Assembly: GCA_934667625.1 (NCBI GenBank)
Contig: CAKUMH010000002.1
Location: 62,001 to 126,000 of the forward strand
Direction of reading: 5' to 3'
Source of the DNA: an uncultured Elusimicrobiales bacterium
GTDB taxonomy: Bacteria; Elusimicrobiota; Elusimicrobia; Elusimicrobiales; Elusimicrobiaceae
Length of the DNA stretch: 64,000 nucleotides
The stretch's first letter is position 1. Each line of letters opens with the position of its first letter. Position numbers and translations under genes: made by a program. This document shows, one piece after another, positions 1 to 6,870 of this stretch. The notes beneath the pieces are model-generated. The model worked only from the letters and a program-made list of their open reading frames with translations, was not told the origin of the DNA and made no database searches.

Positions 1-1
1 T

Positions 2-289
2 GATACAAACATAATTGCCAATCAACCTACTGAATATCCTTTTGCTTTTATACAGGGCTTAGTTCATGCTGTTATAGTTTTAGATTCCCAAGATAAATGT
101 AGCAATATTCACTGGGGCCAGCTGGAACTTCTATCCAAGCTCTTTAAAAATCTACCTGAGGCTCAAGGTTTAATTGAAAATTTAAATAAGAGTATTCAAG
201 AATATTTTAACCAGGAGTTTTTTGCTGGTTACAAAGAAAGTCTGATAAAACAATATGATTTAAACCAGTATGATTGGTTAAAAATTTAA
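2..289 (+). CDS. C-terminal end of an unidentified protein (5' truncated by the window edge)
   Basis: Frame 2 is open from the left edge for 95 codons and stops with tandem TAA TAG at 287-292. The visible tail contains IHWGQLELLSKLF and ends YDLNQYDWLKI. I do not recognise a family and no catalytic motif is visible. The composition is markedly AT-richer than most of the window and resembles the DUF262 gene at 6871, so it may be accessory DNA. The start and the upstream context lie outside the window. It could be the end of a host-interaction or phage-type gene, but nothing here proves that. Confidence 0.5.
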   Translation, partial: DTNIIANQPTEYPFAFIQGLVHAVIVLDSQDKCSNIHWGQLELLSKLFKNLPEAQGLIENLNKSIQEYFNQEFFAGYKESLIKQYDLNQYDWLKI

Positions 290-384
290 TAGTTTCCCTG
301 TTTCTCCCTGTTATGCAGGGAGATGAAATAAAGGCAAAAAGAGCATTTGGCTAGGGAAATTCAGCTCTCCGTGGAAATTTAAGA

Positions 385-406
385 CCCCGCTTAAGCGGGG
401 TTTTTT
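385..406 (+). terminator. Rho-independent terminator
   Basis: CCCCGCTT/AAGCGGGG is a perfect 8-bp palindrome (385-400) followed by six T (401-406). It lies about 95 nt after the partial gene ending at 289 and probably terminates that transcript. The 290-384 stretch also holds a small hairpin (TCCCTG...CAGGGA) with no clear role. Confidence 0.75.
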
Positions 407-408
407 AT

Positions 409-447
409 GTATAAAAAAATTGGACCCCTGCCGGGGTTCTGCAGGGG
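409..447 (-). terminator. Terminator of the prepilin peptidase gene
   Basis: The stem CCCCTGC (425-431) / GCAGGGG (441-447) is followed on the minus strand, after TCCA, by a run of seven T (412-418). It sits 25 nt downstream of the pilD stop codon. Confidence 0.65.
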
Positions 448-471
448 TTCGTAGTAGTTAGAACGGACGGG

Positions 472-1254
472 TTACAACTCAATCACAAGCATGGAAGGAG
501 CAATCAGATAAAACAAATTAATGAGTGCACCCAGGCTTAAAAACGGCCCAAAGGGAATGGCGTCCTCGCCTTTTTTCCCCTTAAAAATCATCAAAAACAC
601 CGCATAGATTAAACCAAAAAACGACGCAAAAACAATCGTTGTAATGACGCCCTGCCAGCCGATAAGCGCGCCAATGCCGCCCATAAGTTTGACGTCACCG
701 CCGCCCATGGCTTCTTTTTTAAACCACCAAGTGCCGATAAGCGCAATGGCCAGCACGCCAAACAGCCCCACGGCTGCGCCCAACAGCGAGGAGAGCTCCC
801 GCTGCCACCAGACCCCAGTAAAGTTGGGGTTCAGCCAGGCAAACGCCAGCCCCAAAACAATGAGACCCAGCGAAAAGCGGTCCGGGATGATCATCAATTC
901 CAAATCTATCACGGAAAGCACTATTAACGCATACACAGCCGCCAGCACCACAAACGTCCACGGCGTAAGGCCGTAACGCCACACAAAGACAAATGTCAGC
1001 ACGCCGGTTAACAGTTCAATGATGGGATACTGAATAGAAATGGGATTTTTGCAATTTCTGCATTTGCCGCCCAACACCAAGTAGCTGAGGACGGGAATGT
1101 TGTCGTACCAAGCGATACGGTGGGCGCATTTGGGGCAAGAAGAGGGCGGCCACACGATGGATTTGTCCCGCGGAATGCGGTAAATGCAAACATTTAAAAA
1201 ACTGCCGAACAACAGGCCCAGCACCGTGGCAAAAACTAAAATAAAAGTATCCAT
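472..1254 (-). CDS. pilD: Prepilin peptidase / N-methyltransferase (type IV pilin leader peptidase, A24 family)
   Basis: This 260-residue inner-membrane aspartic protease cleaves prepilin leaders and methylates the new N-terminus. The N-terminal cytoplasmic domain has the two zinc-type CxxC pairs (C40/C43 and C65/C68) typical of bifunctional PilD. The catalytic aspartates are D117 in the VIDLELMIIPD motif and D187 in GGGDVK. About seven hydrophobic segments are visible and the length is normal for the family. The ATG is preceded by AGGAG. It lies downstream of a pseudopilin gene, with a terminator between them, and could also process the pilins at 46818 and 56826. No assembly ATPase or secretin lies in the window, so it probably serves a dispersed T4P/T2SS apparatus. 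Confidence 0.95.
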   Translation of the reverse strand: MDTFILVFATVLGLLFGSFLNVCIYRIPRDKSIVWPPSSCPKCAHRIAWYDNIPVLSYLVLGGKCRNCKNPISIQYPIIELLTGVLTFVFVWRYGLTPWTFVVLAAVYALIVLSVIDLELMIIPDRFSLGLIVLGLAFAWLNPNFTGVWWQRELSSLLGAAVGLFGVLAIALIGTWWFKKEAMGGGDVKLMGGIGALIGWQGVITTIVFASFFGLIYAVFLMIFKGKKGEDAIPFGPFLSLGALINLFYLIAPSMLVIEL

Positions 1255-1272
1255 AACACTCCTTGATTACAT

Positions 1273-1300
1273 AAAAATCCCCCGCCACAAATGCGGGGGA
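1273..1300 (-). terminator. Terminator between pseudopilin and pilD
   Basis: TCCCCCGC (1278-1285) pairs with GCGGGGGA (1293-1300) across a 7-nt loop. On the minus strand the stem is followed by ATTTTTAT. It ends the NIF3-M20-pseudopilin transcript, so pilD may depend on readthrough or its own promoter. Confidence 0.75.
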
Positions 1301-1305
1301 ATAAA

Positions 1306-1722
1306 TTAATGCGTATTCCAGGGCTTGCCGTAGCTGTCTTCTTTATCGGTATTGACAAAAAAGTCGCCATAGCGCGGGTCGGACGGATCGCTCACGTACG
1401 CCCAGCCGCCGGTTTTGGTAAAGCTTTGCTCAAAATTGCCTGTAGACACGTGCGAAGAGGGCGGAAAACCCGGCACGGTGGCCTGCGGCATTTTTTCCAG
1501 GTACGCGGGCACCAAACTGGACAAATCGTCCGTCGGGTACGTTCCCTGGTGTTCGCCGTAATACGCGGCGATAGCACTGCGCACCTTTACCAACTTGTGC
1601 TTGGTGCTGCCCTCCTGCGCTTTGTGCACCAAGGAGAGAAACTTCGGCACCGTAAACCCCAAAAGCAGGGCAAACACCACCACCGTAATTAAAATTTCCG
1701 ATACCGTGAAACCTTTTCGCAT
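1306..1722 (-). CDS. Type IV pilin / T2SS pseudopilin-like protein
   Basis: This 138-residue protein has a class III leader MRKG cut before FTVSEILITVVVFALL. It has the conserved Phe+1 and Glu+5 and a single N-terminal hydrophobic helix, followed by a small globular domain with GTYPTDD and DPRYGDFFVN segments reminiscent of GspG-type pseudopilins. The ATG at 1722 is preferred because GAGG lies 5 nt upstream; a GTG at 1728 would add two residues. It starts 8 bp after the M20 peptidase stop, so it is probably cotranscribed with that gene. It should be processed by the adjacent prepilin peptidase. Whether it is a major subunit, minor pilin or pseudopilin cannot be decided. Confidence 0.88.
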   Translation of the reverse strand: MRKGFTVSEILITVVVFALLLGFTVPKFLSLVHKAQEGSTKHKLVKVRSAIAAYYGEHQGTYPTDDLSSLVPAYLEKMPQATVPGFPPSSHVSTGNFEQSFTKTGGWAYVSDPSDPRYGDFFVNTDKEDSYGKPWNTH

Positions 1723-1730
1723 ACGCACCT

Positions 1731-2963
1731 CTATTTAAAGTTTAACGCCATCAGCGCAAAGACTTTTGCGTCGCCAAGCGTGTTTTTGATGCTGGAATAC
1801 TCGTTGGGCTGGTGGGCCATTTCGTCCAGCTTGGAGAACACTACCACCGGATACCCGGCGTTACGCAAGTACGCCCCAACAGTACCGCCGCCCACGCCCA
1901 TGGCGCGCGGATTATTTTTATAAACCGCCTTAGCCGCAACCTGCGTCAATTTGACGATTTCGGCCTTTTTATCCGTCGGTTTGGAGGCTTCATTTATCTC
2001 CACGTCTACTTTTACCTTTACCTTAAATTGCTTTTCAATCCCCTTGGCAATTTTGGCTACTTCGGCCAATACATCGGCGTTTTTGTAGCAGGGAAGGATG
2101 CGGCAGTCCATGTAAAACACGTCCGTGCCCGGAATGGTGTTTACATTGGGCACATTGGCCAAACGTTTGGTCGGTTCAAAGGTACTGGCGCTTTCGGGCG
2201 CAAACAGCGAATCCTTTTTGTTGAACTTTTTGTTGAGTCCGCCCAAATTGACAATCAGCTGCGCGGACGCGCGCACGGCGTTGTTGCCGGAGTGCGGAGT
2301 GGAAGCGTGCGTCTGTTTGCCCTGCACCGTAAATTTGAGCCAAAGCATATTCTTTTCGGCAATTTCCACCATAGTGCCCTGCGAGTTGCCGCCGTCCGGC
2401 ACTAAGAAAGCGTCGTCCTTGCCAAAGGTTTTGCCGTATTTTTTTAAGATAACGCGAATGCCGAACTCGCTGCCGATTTCTTCGTCCGCGTTAAGCAGCA
2501 GCGCATAGTTGCACGGCGGGCGAATGCCGGCTTCCATCATGGCTTTAACGGCCAAGAGACCGGAAATCAGGCCCTGTTGGTTGTCTTCCGCACCGCGGCC
2601 GTAAATTTTATCGCCTTTGATGACGGCCTTAAAGGGGTCCGTCTTCCACAGGGACAGGTCCCCGGGGGGCACCACGTCCATGTGCGCCATGACCCACAGC
2701 GTTTTTTGCTTGTTTTCGCCATAGTATTTGGCCACAATGTTCGGGCGGACGCCATCGGGAGATTTGGCATCTTTTACATTAATGACGTACAGCTCGTCAA
2801 ACTTCATGGCTTTTAAAACGGACATCAAATACGCCGCCTTGGCGCATTCCCCCAACCCGCCTTCGCTGTGCGGAGATACCGCCGGGCAGGCAATCATATT
2901 GGTTTGCAAATCAATTACCGTTTGTTTATAGGAATCTATTTTTTTGAATAATTCTTTTTCCAT
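1731..2963 (-). CDS. M20 family metallopeptidase (dipeptidase / DapE-ArgE superfamily)
   Basis: This is a cytoplasmic di-zinc hydrolase of 410 residues. Metal and catalytic residues stand in family order: H94 and D96 in MAHMDVVPP, D127 in GRGAEDNQQG, the E161-E162 pair in NADEEIGSE, an Asp in FLVPDGG, and a C-terminal His in MAHQPNE. The central lid or dimerisation domain includes KQTHASTPHSGNNA. GGAGGAAAC places the start at ATG 2963 rather than at codons further upstream. It is cotranscribed with the NIF3-like gene (22-bp gap). The family covers dipeptidases, tripeptidases, acylases and desuccinylases. The wording is closest to a Xaa-His dipeptidase/ArgE-type peptidase, but the substrate is not determined. 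Confidence 0.9.
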   Translation of the reverse strand: MEKELFKKIDSYKQTVIDLQTNMIACPAVSPHSEGGLGECAKAAYLMSVLKAMKFDELYVINVKDAKSPDGVRPNIVAKYYGENKQKTLWVMAHMDVVPPGDLSLWKTDPFKAVIKGDKIYGRGAEDNQQGLISGLLAVKAMMEAGIRPPCNYALLLNADEEIGSEFGIRVILKKYGKTFGKDDAFLVPDGGNSQGTMVEIAEKNMLWLKFTVQGKQTHASTPHSGNNAVRASAQLIVNLGGLNKKFNKKDSLFAPESASTFEPTKRLANVPNVNTIPGTDVFYMDCRILPCYKNADVLAEVAKIAKGIEKQFKVKVKVDVEINEASKPTDKKAEIVKLTQVAAKAVYKNNPRAMGVGGGTVGAYLRNAGYPVVVFSKLDEMAHQPNEYSSIKNTLGDAKVFALMALNFK

Positions 2964-2985
2964 GTTTCCTCCGGCCAAAAACCCG

Positions 2986-3738
2986 TCAAATAGGGTTGGC
3001 CACGTCTATAAATTCGGTCTGCACGTCAAAATTTTTGGCTACCAGTTGCATGAGCGCCAAAACGCCGGGCTTTTCGGAATTATAATGCCCCAGGGCAATA
3101 CAGTTGATATGCCCCTCGCGGCACCATTCCTGTGCCGGTTCATCCAGCACGCCGGTGACGTACAAATCCAGCTTTTGCTCAATAGCCTGAGGCAGCAGGC
3201 TATAAGCTCCCCCGCTTACAATCCCTACCGTTTCCACACGGTCGGGCCCGTAAGGCAACACGCGGGCCTTCGCCCCGCAATAGGACTCCAACTCAGCCGC
3301 CACCTCTTGAAGGGGGCGGGGCTTCACAACACCTTTAAACCCGATAGACGTTGCGTGATAGACGCCAAAGGGTTGGGGATTTTGAGCTTGCAAAGCGCGC
3401 ATTAAACACGCATTGTGCCCTACTACCGGATGCATATCCAACGGTAGGTGATAGCCCGCCAAGTTTAGGTCGTTCCTAAGCAAAAAGGCGATACGGTCGC
3501 GAAACAGGCCGACGAGCGGCTGTTCCTGCCCCCACAGAAGCCCGTGGTGCACTACAATTAAATCCGCACCCGACGCTTCCGCCTTGCGAAACAGTTCCAG
3601 CGATGCCGAAACCCCAAAAACTACTTTGCCTACGCGCGGCGTACCCGCCACCTGCAGGCCGTTATGGCTGGCATCGGTGATTTGCTTGCTGTTTAAATAC
3701 GTATCCAAGAAACGGATGATGTCTTCGCAATTGACCAT
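2986..3738 (-). CDS. NIF3-like dinuclear metal-centre protein (YbgI/GTP cyclohydrolase I type 2 family)
   Basis: This 250-residue NIF3/DUF34 protein has the metal ligands H64-H65 in VVHHGLLW, D101 in LPLDMHP, and a C-terminal His/Glu pair in ALGHYNSEKPG. The NGLQV motif near residue 26 is also typical. Family members form toroidal hexamers with two metal ions per subunit. Their true role is uncertain, and roles as hydrolase or metal chaperone have been proposed. It heads the minus-strand transcript toward the M20 peptidase. It starts only 25 bp from the divergent amidase gene, so the two promoters overlap or abut. Confidence 0.9.
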   Translation of the reverse strand: MVNCEDIIRFLDTYLNSKQITDASHNGLQVAGTPRVGKVVFGVSASLELFRKAEASGADLIVVHHGLLWGQEQPLVGLFRDRIAFLLRNDLNLAGYHLPLDMHPVVGHNACLMRALQAQNPQPFGVYHATSIGFKGVVKPRPLQEVAAELESYCGAKARVLPYGPDRVETVGIVSGGAYSLLPQAIEQKLDLYVTGVLDEPAQEWCREGHINCIALGHYNSEKPGVLALMQLVAKNFDVQTEFIDVANPI

Positions 3739-3745
3739 AGAATTA

Positions 3746-3754
3746 TGTTATCAT
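3746..3754 (+). promoter_or_regulatory. Extended -10 promoter of the amidase gene
   Basis: TG-T-TATCAT ends 9 nt before the ATG at 3764 and there is no Shine-Dalgarno in between. Transcription would start at or within a few bases of the start codon, making the mRNA leaderless or nearly so. Confidence 0.45.
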
Positions 3755-3763
3755 TTTATAAGA

Positions 3764-5659
3764 ATGAAAAGAATACTTTTTTTGCCTTTTTTACTCCTTT
3801 TTTTGGGAATAAGTGCCGCTGCACAAGAAGTGCCCACCGCCCCATACCTGCCGGCACAGGCCGGCCCCGAGGCCGACCAAGCCCCCATTACCGTGCAATA
3901 CCCCTATGAACAGATGACGCTCCCGCGCGGGGCCAAGCAAATTTTTCTCTTCGGCAAAGTAAACCTCAAACCGCCGGTGAAACTGAACATTAACGGTACC
4001 CCCGTCCCGGTAGAAAAGAACGGCGCCTTTGTGGCCTATTTACCCGTGCAATACGGCAATTTTGAGTTTTTGCTCACCGCCACCAACAAAACCACCAGCG
4101 CCCAAGCGGTGCGGCGGGTGGTCATCCCAGGGGTGGACGTAAGAGATTTTTCCGCCAAGGCCGAATTTGCCCCGGAGAGCGTATTCCCGCAGGCGCCTGC
4201 CGAGTTTGTACCAGGGGACGAAATAGCCCTGTCGGTGCAGGGAACGCCGAACGCTGCCGTTACGGTCACCCTCTCCGGCCTTAAAAATGCAAAAAATCTT
4301 GCGCTTCAGGAGGACCCTTTTAACCCGGGCACCTACCAGCTTTATTTTACGGTGGACCCGGAACAAAAACCCAAGGCCGCCAAAGTGGTATATAAAATGA
4401 AGGAACCCACCCACGGGACTACCACCAAAATCACCGCGCCGCACAAAATACAAATCCGCGCGGCAAAAAATCCGTTTTTTTATGCCCGGGTGCAAGAACC
4501 GGGCGTAAAACTGCGCCAAATACCCACCCCGCGCGAAAATTTGTATCCCTTTTACCGGGCATACGGGCAGGTGCGGTTAAACGGGCGGCTAAATAACCAA
4601 TACCGCCTGGTGCTAAATGAAAACGAATCGGCCTGGCTGGAGGAAACCAAGCTGGAATTAACCCCCCACGAGGATTTTGTGCCCAACCGCATTACCGGGC
4701 TGCGCACAGAGGTGCTGGACGGAAAAACCCGCCTGATTTTTACCGGGAAACGGCCGACGCCGATCCGCATACGGGAATTGGGCGACCGCTTGGAGCTGGC
4801 GTTTTATTATGTGGAAGGGTTTGACAAAAACTTTACCTTTGGGCCGAAGAGCCCGCTGGTGGAGGACGTGGCGTGGACCCAACCGGATAACAACACGCTG
4901 CTGTTTACGATTTACTTCAAAAAAAATACCCAGCTGTGGGGGCACGCGTACGATTTTGAAAACGGGGACTTGGTGCTGGACCTGATTCACCCCCCGCTGC
5001 TGACGCCCACCCTCAAACAACCGCTGAAGGGAGCGCGTATTTTGCTGGATGCCGGGCATAGCCCCCGCCGCACCGTGCCGTATGACGGAGCCGTCGGGCC
5101 GACCGGATATTTGGAGTACGAGGCCACCCTGGCCCTGGCGCAGGACCTAAAACCTCTGTTGGAACGGGCCGGCGCCACCGTGATTATGACACGCCATGGC
5201 AATAATACAATCGGCCTGCAGAGCCGTTACGAGAAAGCTATCCGCGAGCGGGCGCAAATCTTGGTCAGCCTGCATTACAATTCCCTGCCGGAAACGTCCA
5301 ACCCGTTTGCCGGGCCGCGCGGGTTTTCCGTGTATTACAACTATCCGCACAGTTTTCGGCTGGCACAATCGGTCCATGAGGCCTTCACGCGGCGCGTGCC
5401 GCTGCCCGACAACGGCCTGATTGCCAACGACGTGCTGTTCATTCCGCGTATTCCGCAGCTGCCCAGCATTTTGGTAGAAAATGCGTTTCTGCTGATACCC
5501 AAACAAGAGGAAATGGCAAAAACCAAACGGGGACGGGAACCTCTGGTGCGGGCATTGTATGAAGGGATTGTGGACTTTTACGACGCACTAAACCACCCGA
5601 ACCAATCCAAGGCGCGCCAAGCCGTGCAAAAATTCAGGCGCAAATTCTTTTCCAACTAG
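3764..5659 (+). CDS. Secreted N-acetylmuramoyl-L-alanine amidase with large N-terminal extension
   Basis: This periplasmic Amidase_3 zinc hydrolase should cleave the bond between MurNAc and the stem peptide. It has 631 residues: a signal peptide (MKRILFLPFLLLFLGISAAA, then QE), a long beta-rich region, a possible AMIN-like segment around residues 320-410 (TRLIFTGKRP), then the catalytic domain from about 425. Zinc and catalytic residues are H432 in DAGHSP, E451 in LEYEATLALA, H504 in SLHYNS and E572 in VENAFLL. AmiC-type enzymes are about 420 residues, so the extension is unusually long; it contains Ig-like pieces (PVKLNINGTPVPV). The ATG at 3764 is chosen because the signal peptide begins there. 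Confidence 0.92.
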   Translation: MKRILFLPFLLLFLGISAAAQEVPTAPYLPAQAGPEADQAPITVQYPYEQMTLPRGAKQIFLFGKVNLKPPVKLNINGTPVPVEKNGAFVAYLPVQYGNFEFLLTATNKTTSAQAVRRVVIPGVDVRDFSAKAEFAPESVFPQAPAEFVPGDEIALSVQGTPNAAVTVTLSGLKNAKNLALQEDPFNPGTYQLYFTVDPEQKPKAAKVVYKMKEPTHGTTTKITAPHKIQIRAAKNPFFYARVQEPGVKLRQIPTPRENLYPFYRAYGQVRLNGRLNNQYRLVLNENESAWLEETKLELTPHEDFVPNRITGLRTEVLDGKTRLIFTGKRPTPIRIRELGDRLELAFYYVEGFDKNFTFGPKSPLVEDVAWTQPDNNTLLFTIYFKKNTQLWGHAYDFENGDLVLDLIHPPLLTPTLKQPLKGARILLDAGHSPRRTVPYDGAVGPTGYLEYEATLALAQDLKPLLERAGATVIMTRHGNNTIGLQSRYEKAIRERAQILVSLHYNSLPETSNPFAGPRGFSVYYNYPHSFRLAQSVHEAFTRRVPLPDNGLIANDVLFIPRIPQLPSILVENAFLLIPKQEEMAKTKRGREPLVRALYEGIVDFYDALNHPNQSKARQAVQKFRRKFFSN

Positions 5660-5664
5660 CCAAA

Positions 5665-5694
5665 AGGCCCGCTCAGCAGAGCGGGCCTCTTTTA
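5665..5694 (+). terminator. Terminator after the amidase gene (probably bidirectional)
   Basis: AGGCCCGCT (5665-5673) / AGCGGGCCT (5680-5688) is followed by CTTTTATT. The convergent beta-barrel gene ends at 5715 and can use the same stem. Confidence 0.8.
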
Positions 5695-5714
5695 TTATCG
5701 GTTAAAATTACATC

Positions 5715-6320
5715 TTAAAATTGCACGCCTGTCCGCAACGATAAGGCCGCGGTCCAGTGGTGCGAGAGATGAAAATAGGGGCTGACGTCCGTGTCAAAGC
5801 GGTACTGCGTGCGCAGCTCCAGCCCGGCGAACCAGTGCTCCGTCAGGTCCGTTTCCGCACCGACGCCCAGGGAAAGATAGTTGGAATCCGCCGTGGAGTG
5901 GGCGGTGCGCAGGTAGTCCACCTTGTAGCGCGCTTGGCCTAACCCCAAAAGCAAATATGTGCGGGAAAGGGCACCCGGGGTAAGCGTGAGTTTGGCCGCG
6001 GCGCCGAATGTTTCAAAGCGGTATTTGTTGAGGATTGGTTCGTTATCCCGCGACTGGGAAAACGCGCCCTCCGCCCCAATGGCCAGCCAAGGCAATACGC
6101 CCACGAGCGCACGGCCCTCCAAGCCATAGGCACCCTTGACGAGCGAGGAGGCGGCGCCGTCCTTCAGGCGGTCTGTATTGCCAAAGGCACCTACGGAGAG
6201 CTCCAGCTTGGGAAAGGGGACGGTTTCTTTGTGGGAAGGTTCGCCCGCGCGGTAAATTTGCGCAAACGAAGAGGAACAAACACCAACAAGCATGAGTGAA
6301 AGCAAAAGATGTTTAAACAT
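5715..6320 (-). CDS. Predicted outer-membrane beta-barrel protein
   Basis: This 201-residue protein has a signal peptide (MFKHLLLSLMLVGVCSSSFA before QIYRAG). Alternating hydrophobic/polar strands follow (LELSVGAFGN, ALVGVLPWLAIGAEG, AKLTLTPGALSR, LSLGVGAETDL, FAGLELRTQYRF), and the last residue is Phe, a BAM-recognition feature. The size suits an eight-stranded OmpX/OmpA-like barrel. I cannot assign a ligand or a named family. The gene stands alone between a terminator and a long AT-rich intergenic region. Confidence 0.75.
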   Translation of the reverse strand: MFKHLLLSLMLVGVCSSSFAQIYRAGEPSHKETVPFPKLELSVGAFGNTDRLKDGAASSLVKGAYGLEGRALVGVLPWLAIGAEGAFSQSRDNEPILNKYRFETFGAAAKLTLTPGALSRTYLLLGLGQARYKVDYLRTAHSTADSNYLSLGVGAETDLTEHWFAGLELRTQYRFDTDVSPYFHLSHHWTAALSLRTGVQF

Positions 6321-6526
6321 GGAGATATTTTAACAAGTCCACGCGCGGGATGAAAATAGTCCAAAGCGACTAGAAAGACAAAAAAGGAGTGCTGGCTGCC
6401 ACAGGTGGGGTGATAAATAGCCAAAAAATAGCAAAATTTGATATAGTGGAAATAGCTGTAGGATAGGAGTTATTTTGTTTTTCCTAAGCCTTAAACGTGG
6501 CTTGATTACAATTAATACTGTTTTTG
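6321..6526. other. Non-coding AT-rich DNA with a candidate promoter
   Basis: No credible gene lies here. TACAAT at 6507-6512, preceded by TGAT, is a plausible -10 box that would start RNA near 6519-6520, just before the hairpin series at 6527. No good -35 box was found. The composition shifts from the GC-moderate barrel gene to AT-rich DNA. Confidence 0.35.
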
Positions 6527-6771
6527 GTGGCCCCAACGGGCCGCACTTTTGCGAAAGCAAGAGAGGTTCAAAGCCAAAAATAGTCGTGTTTAGCCAGTAG
6601 GAGCGGCCTAATTACCCGCTCTTACTGGCTGTAATCCTGTATTAAATTTTTTAGTACGGGTAGACGACTGTTTATTTGTGTGCTTTGAACCTCACAAATG
6701 ACAGTCGTCTTTTGGGATGCAAAAAACGACCTCTTGCGAAGGCAAAGAGCTGGCAGTGCAAATATATTGCA
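6527..6771 (+). ncRNA. Candidate structured RNA (hairpin chain with pseudoknot) upstream of the DUF262 gene
   Basis: Seven hairpins follow one another on the plus strand: 6527-6544 (loop CAAC), 6546-6563 (GAAA tetraloop), 6592-6630 (15 bp), 6636-6660 (8 bp), 6662-6710 (10 bp plus 6 bp, 12-nt apical loop), 6731-6749 and 6757-6771. The U-G wobbles (6528-6543, 6548-6561, 6600-6622, 6638-6658, 6642-6654) all work as plus-strand RNA and would be A-C mismatches on the other strand. The apical loop 6682-6692 is perfectly complementary to 6564-6574, so a long-range pseudoknot is possible. It ends 100 nt before the DUF262 start codon. It could be a separate ncRNA or a structured 5' leader. I do not recognise a known RNA family. 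Confidence 0.5.
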
Positions 6772-6870
6772 GTGTGAATAATAGAAAGCACGCGGGCACA
6801 ACGACTATTACATATTTATGCGGTCGAATATCACCCCAGAGCAAACGACGCGCAGATAGAGAACAAAAAT

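Noticed and set aside
6546..6600. tmRNA-like text (GGTTCAAA and AAAAATAGTCG) upstream of the DUF262 gene
   Set aside because: The resume codon and a tag reading frame ending in an ALA-ALA-type tail are missing, and there is no tRNA-like acceptor stem or CCA end. The similarity is limited to about 11 nt.
6662..6710. Rho-independent terminator
   Set aside because: The stem is strong, but it is followed by TTTGGGATGC instead of a T-tract, and the downstream gene is in the same direction.
6841..6870. GCAAACGAC as a tmRNA tag start
   Set aside because: The motif occurs by itself without the flanking conserved tmRNA elements and is out of frame with any short tag.
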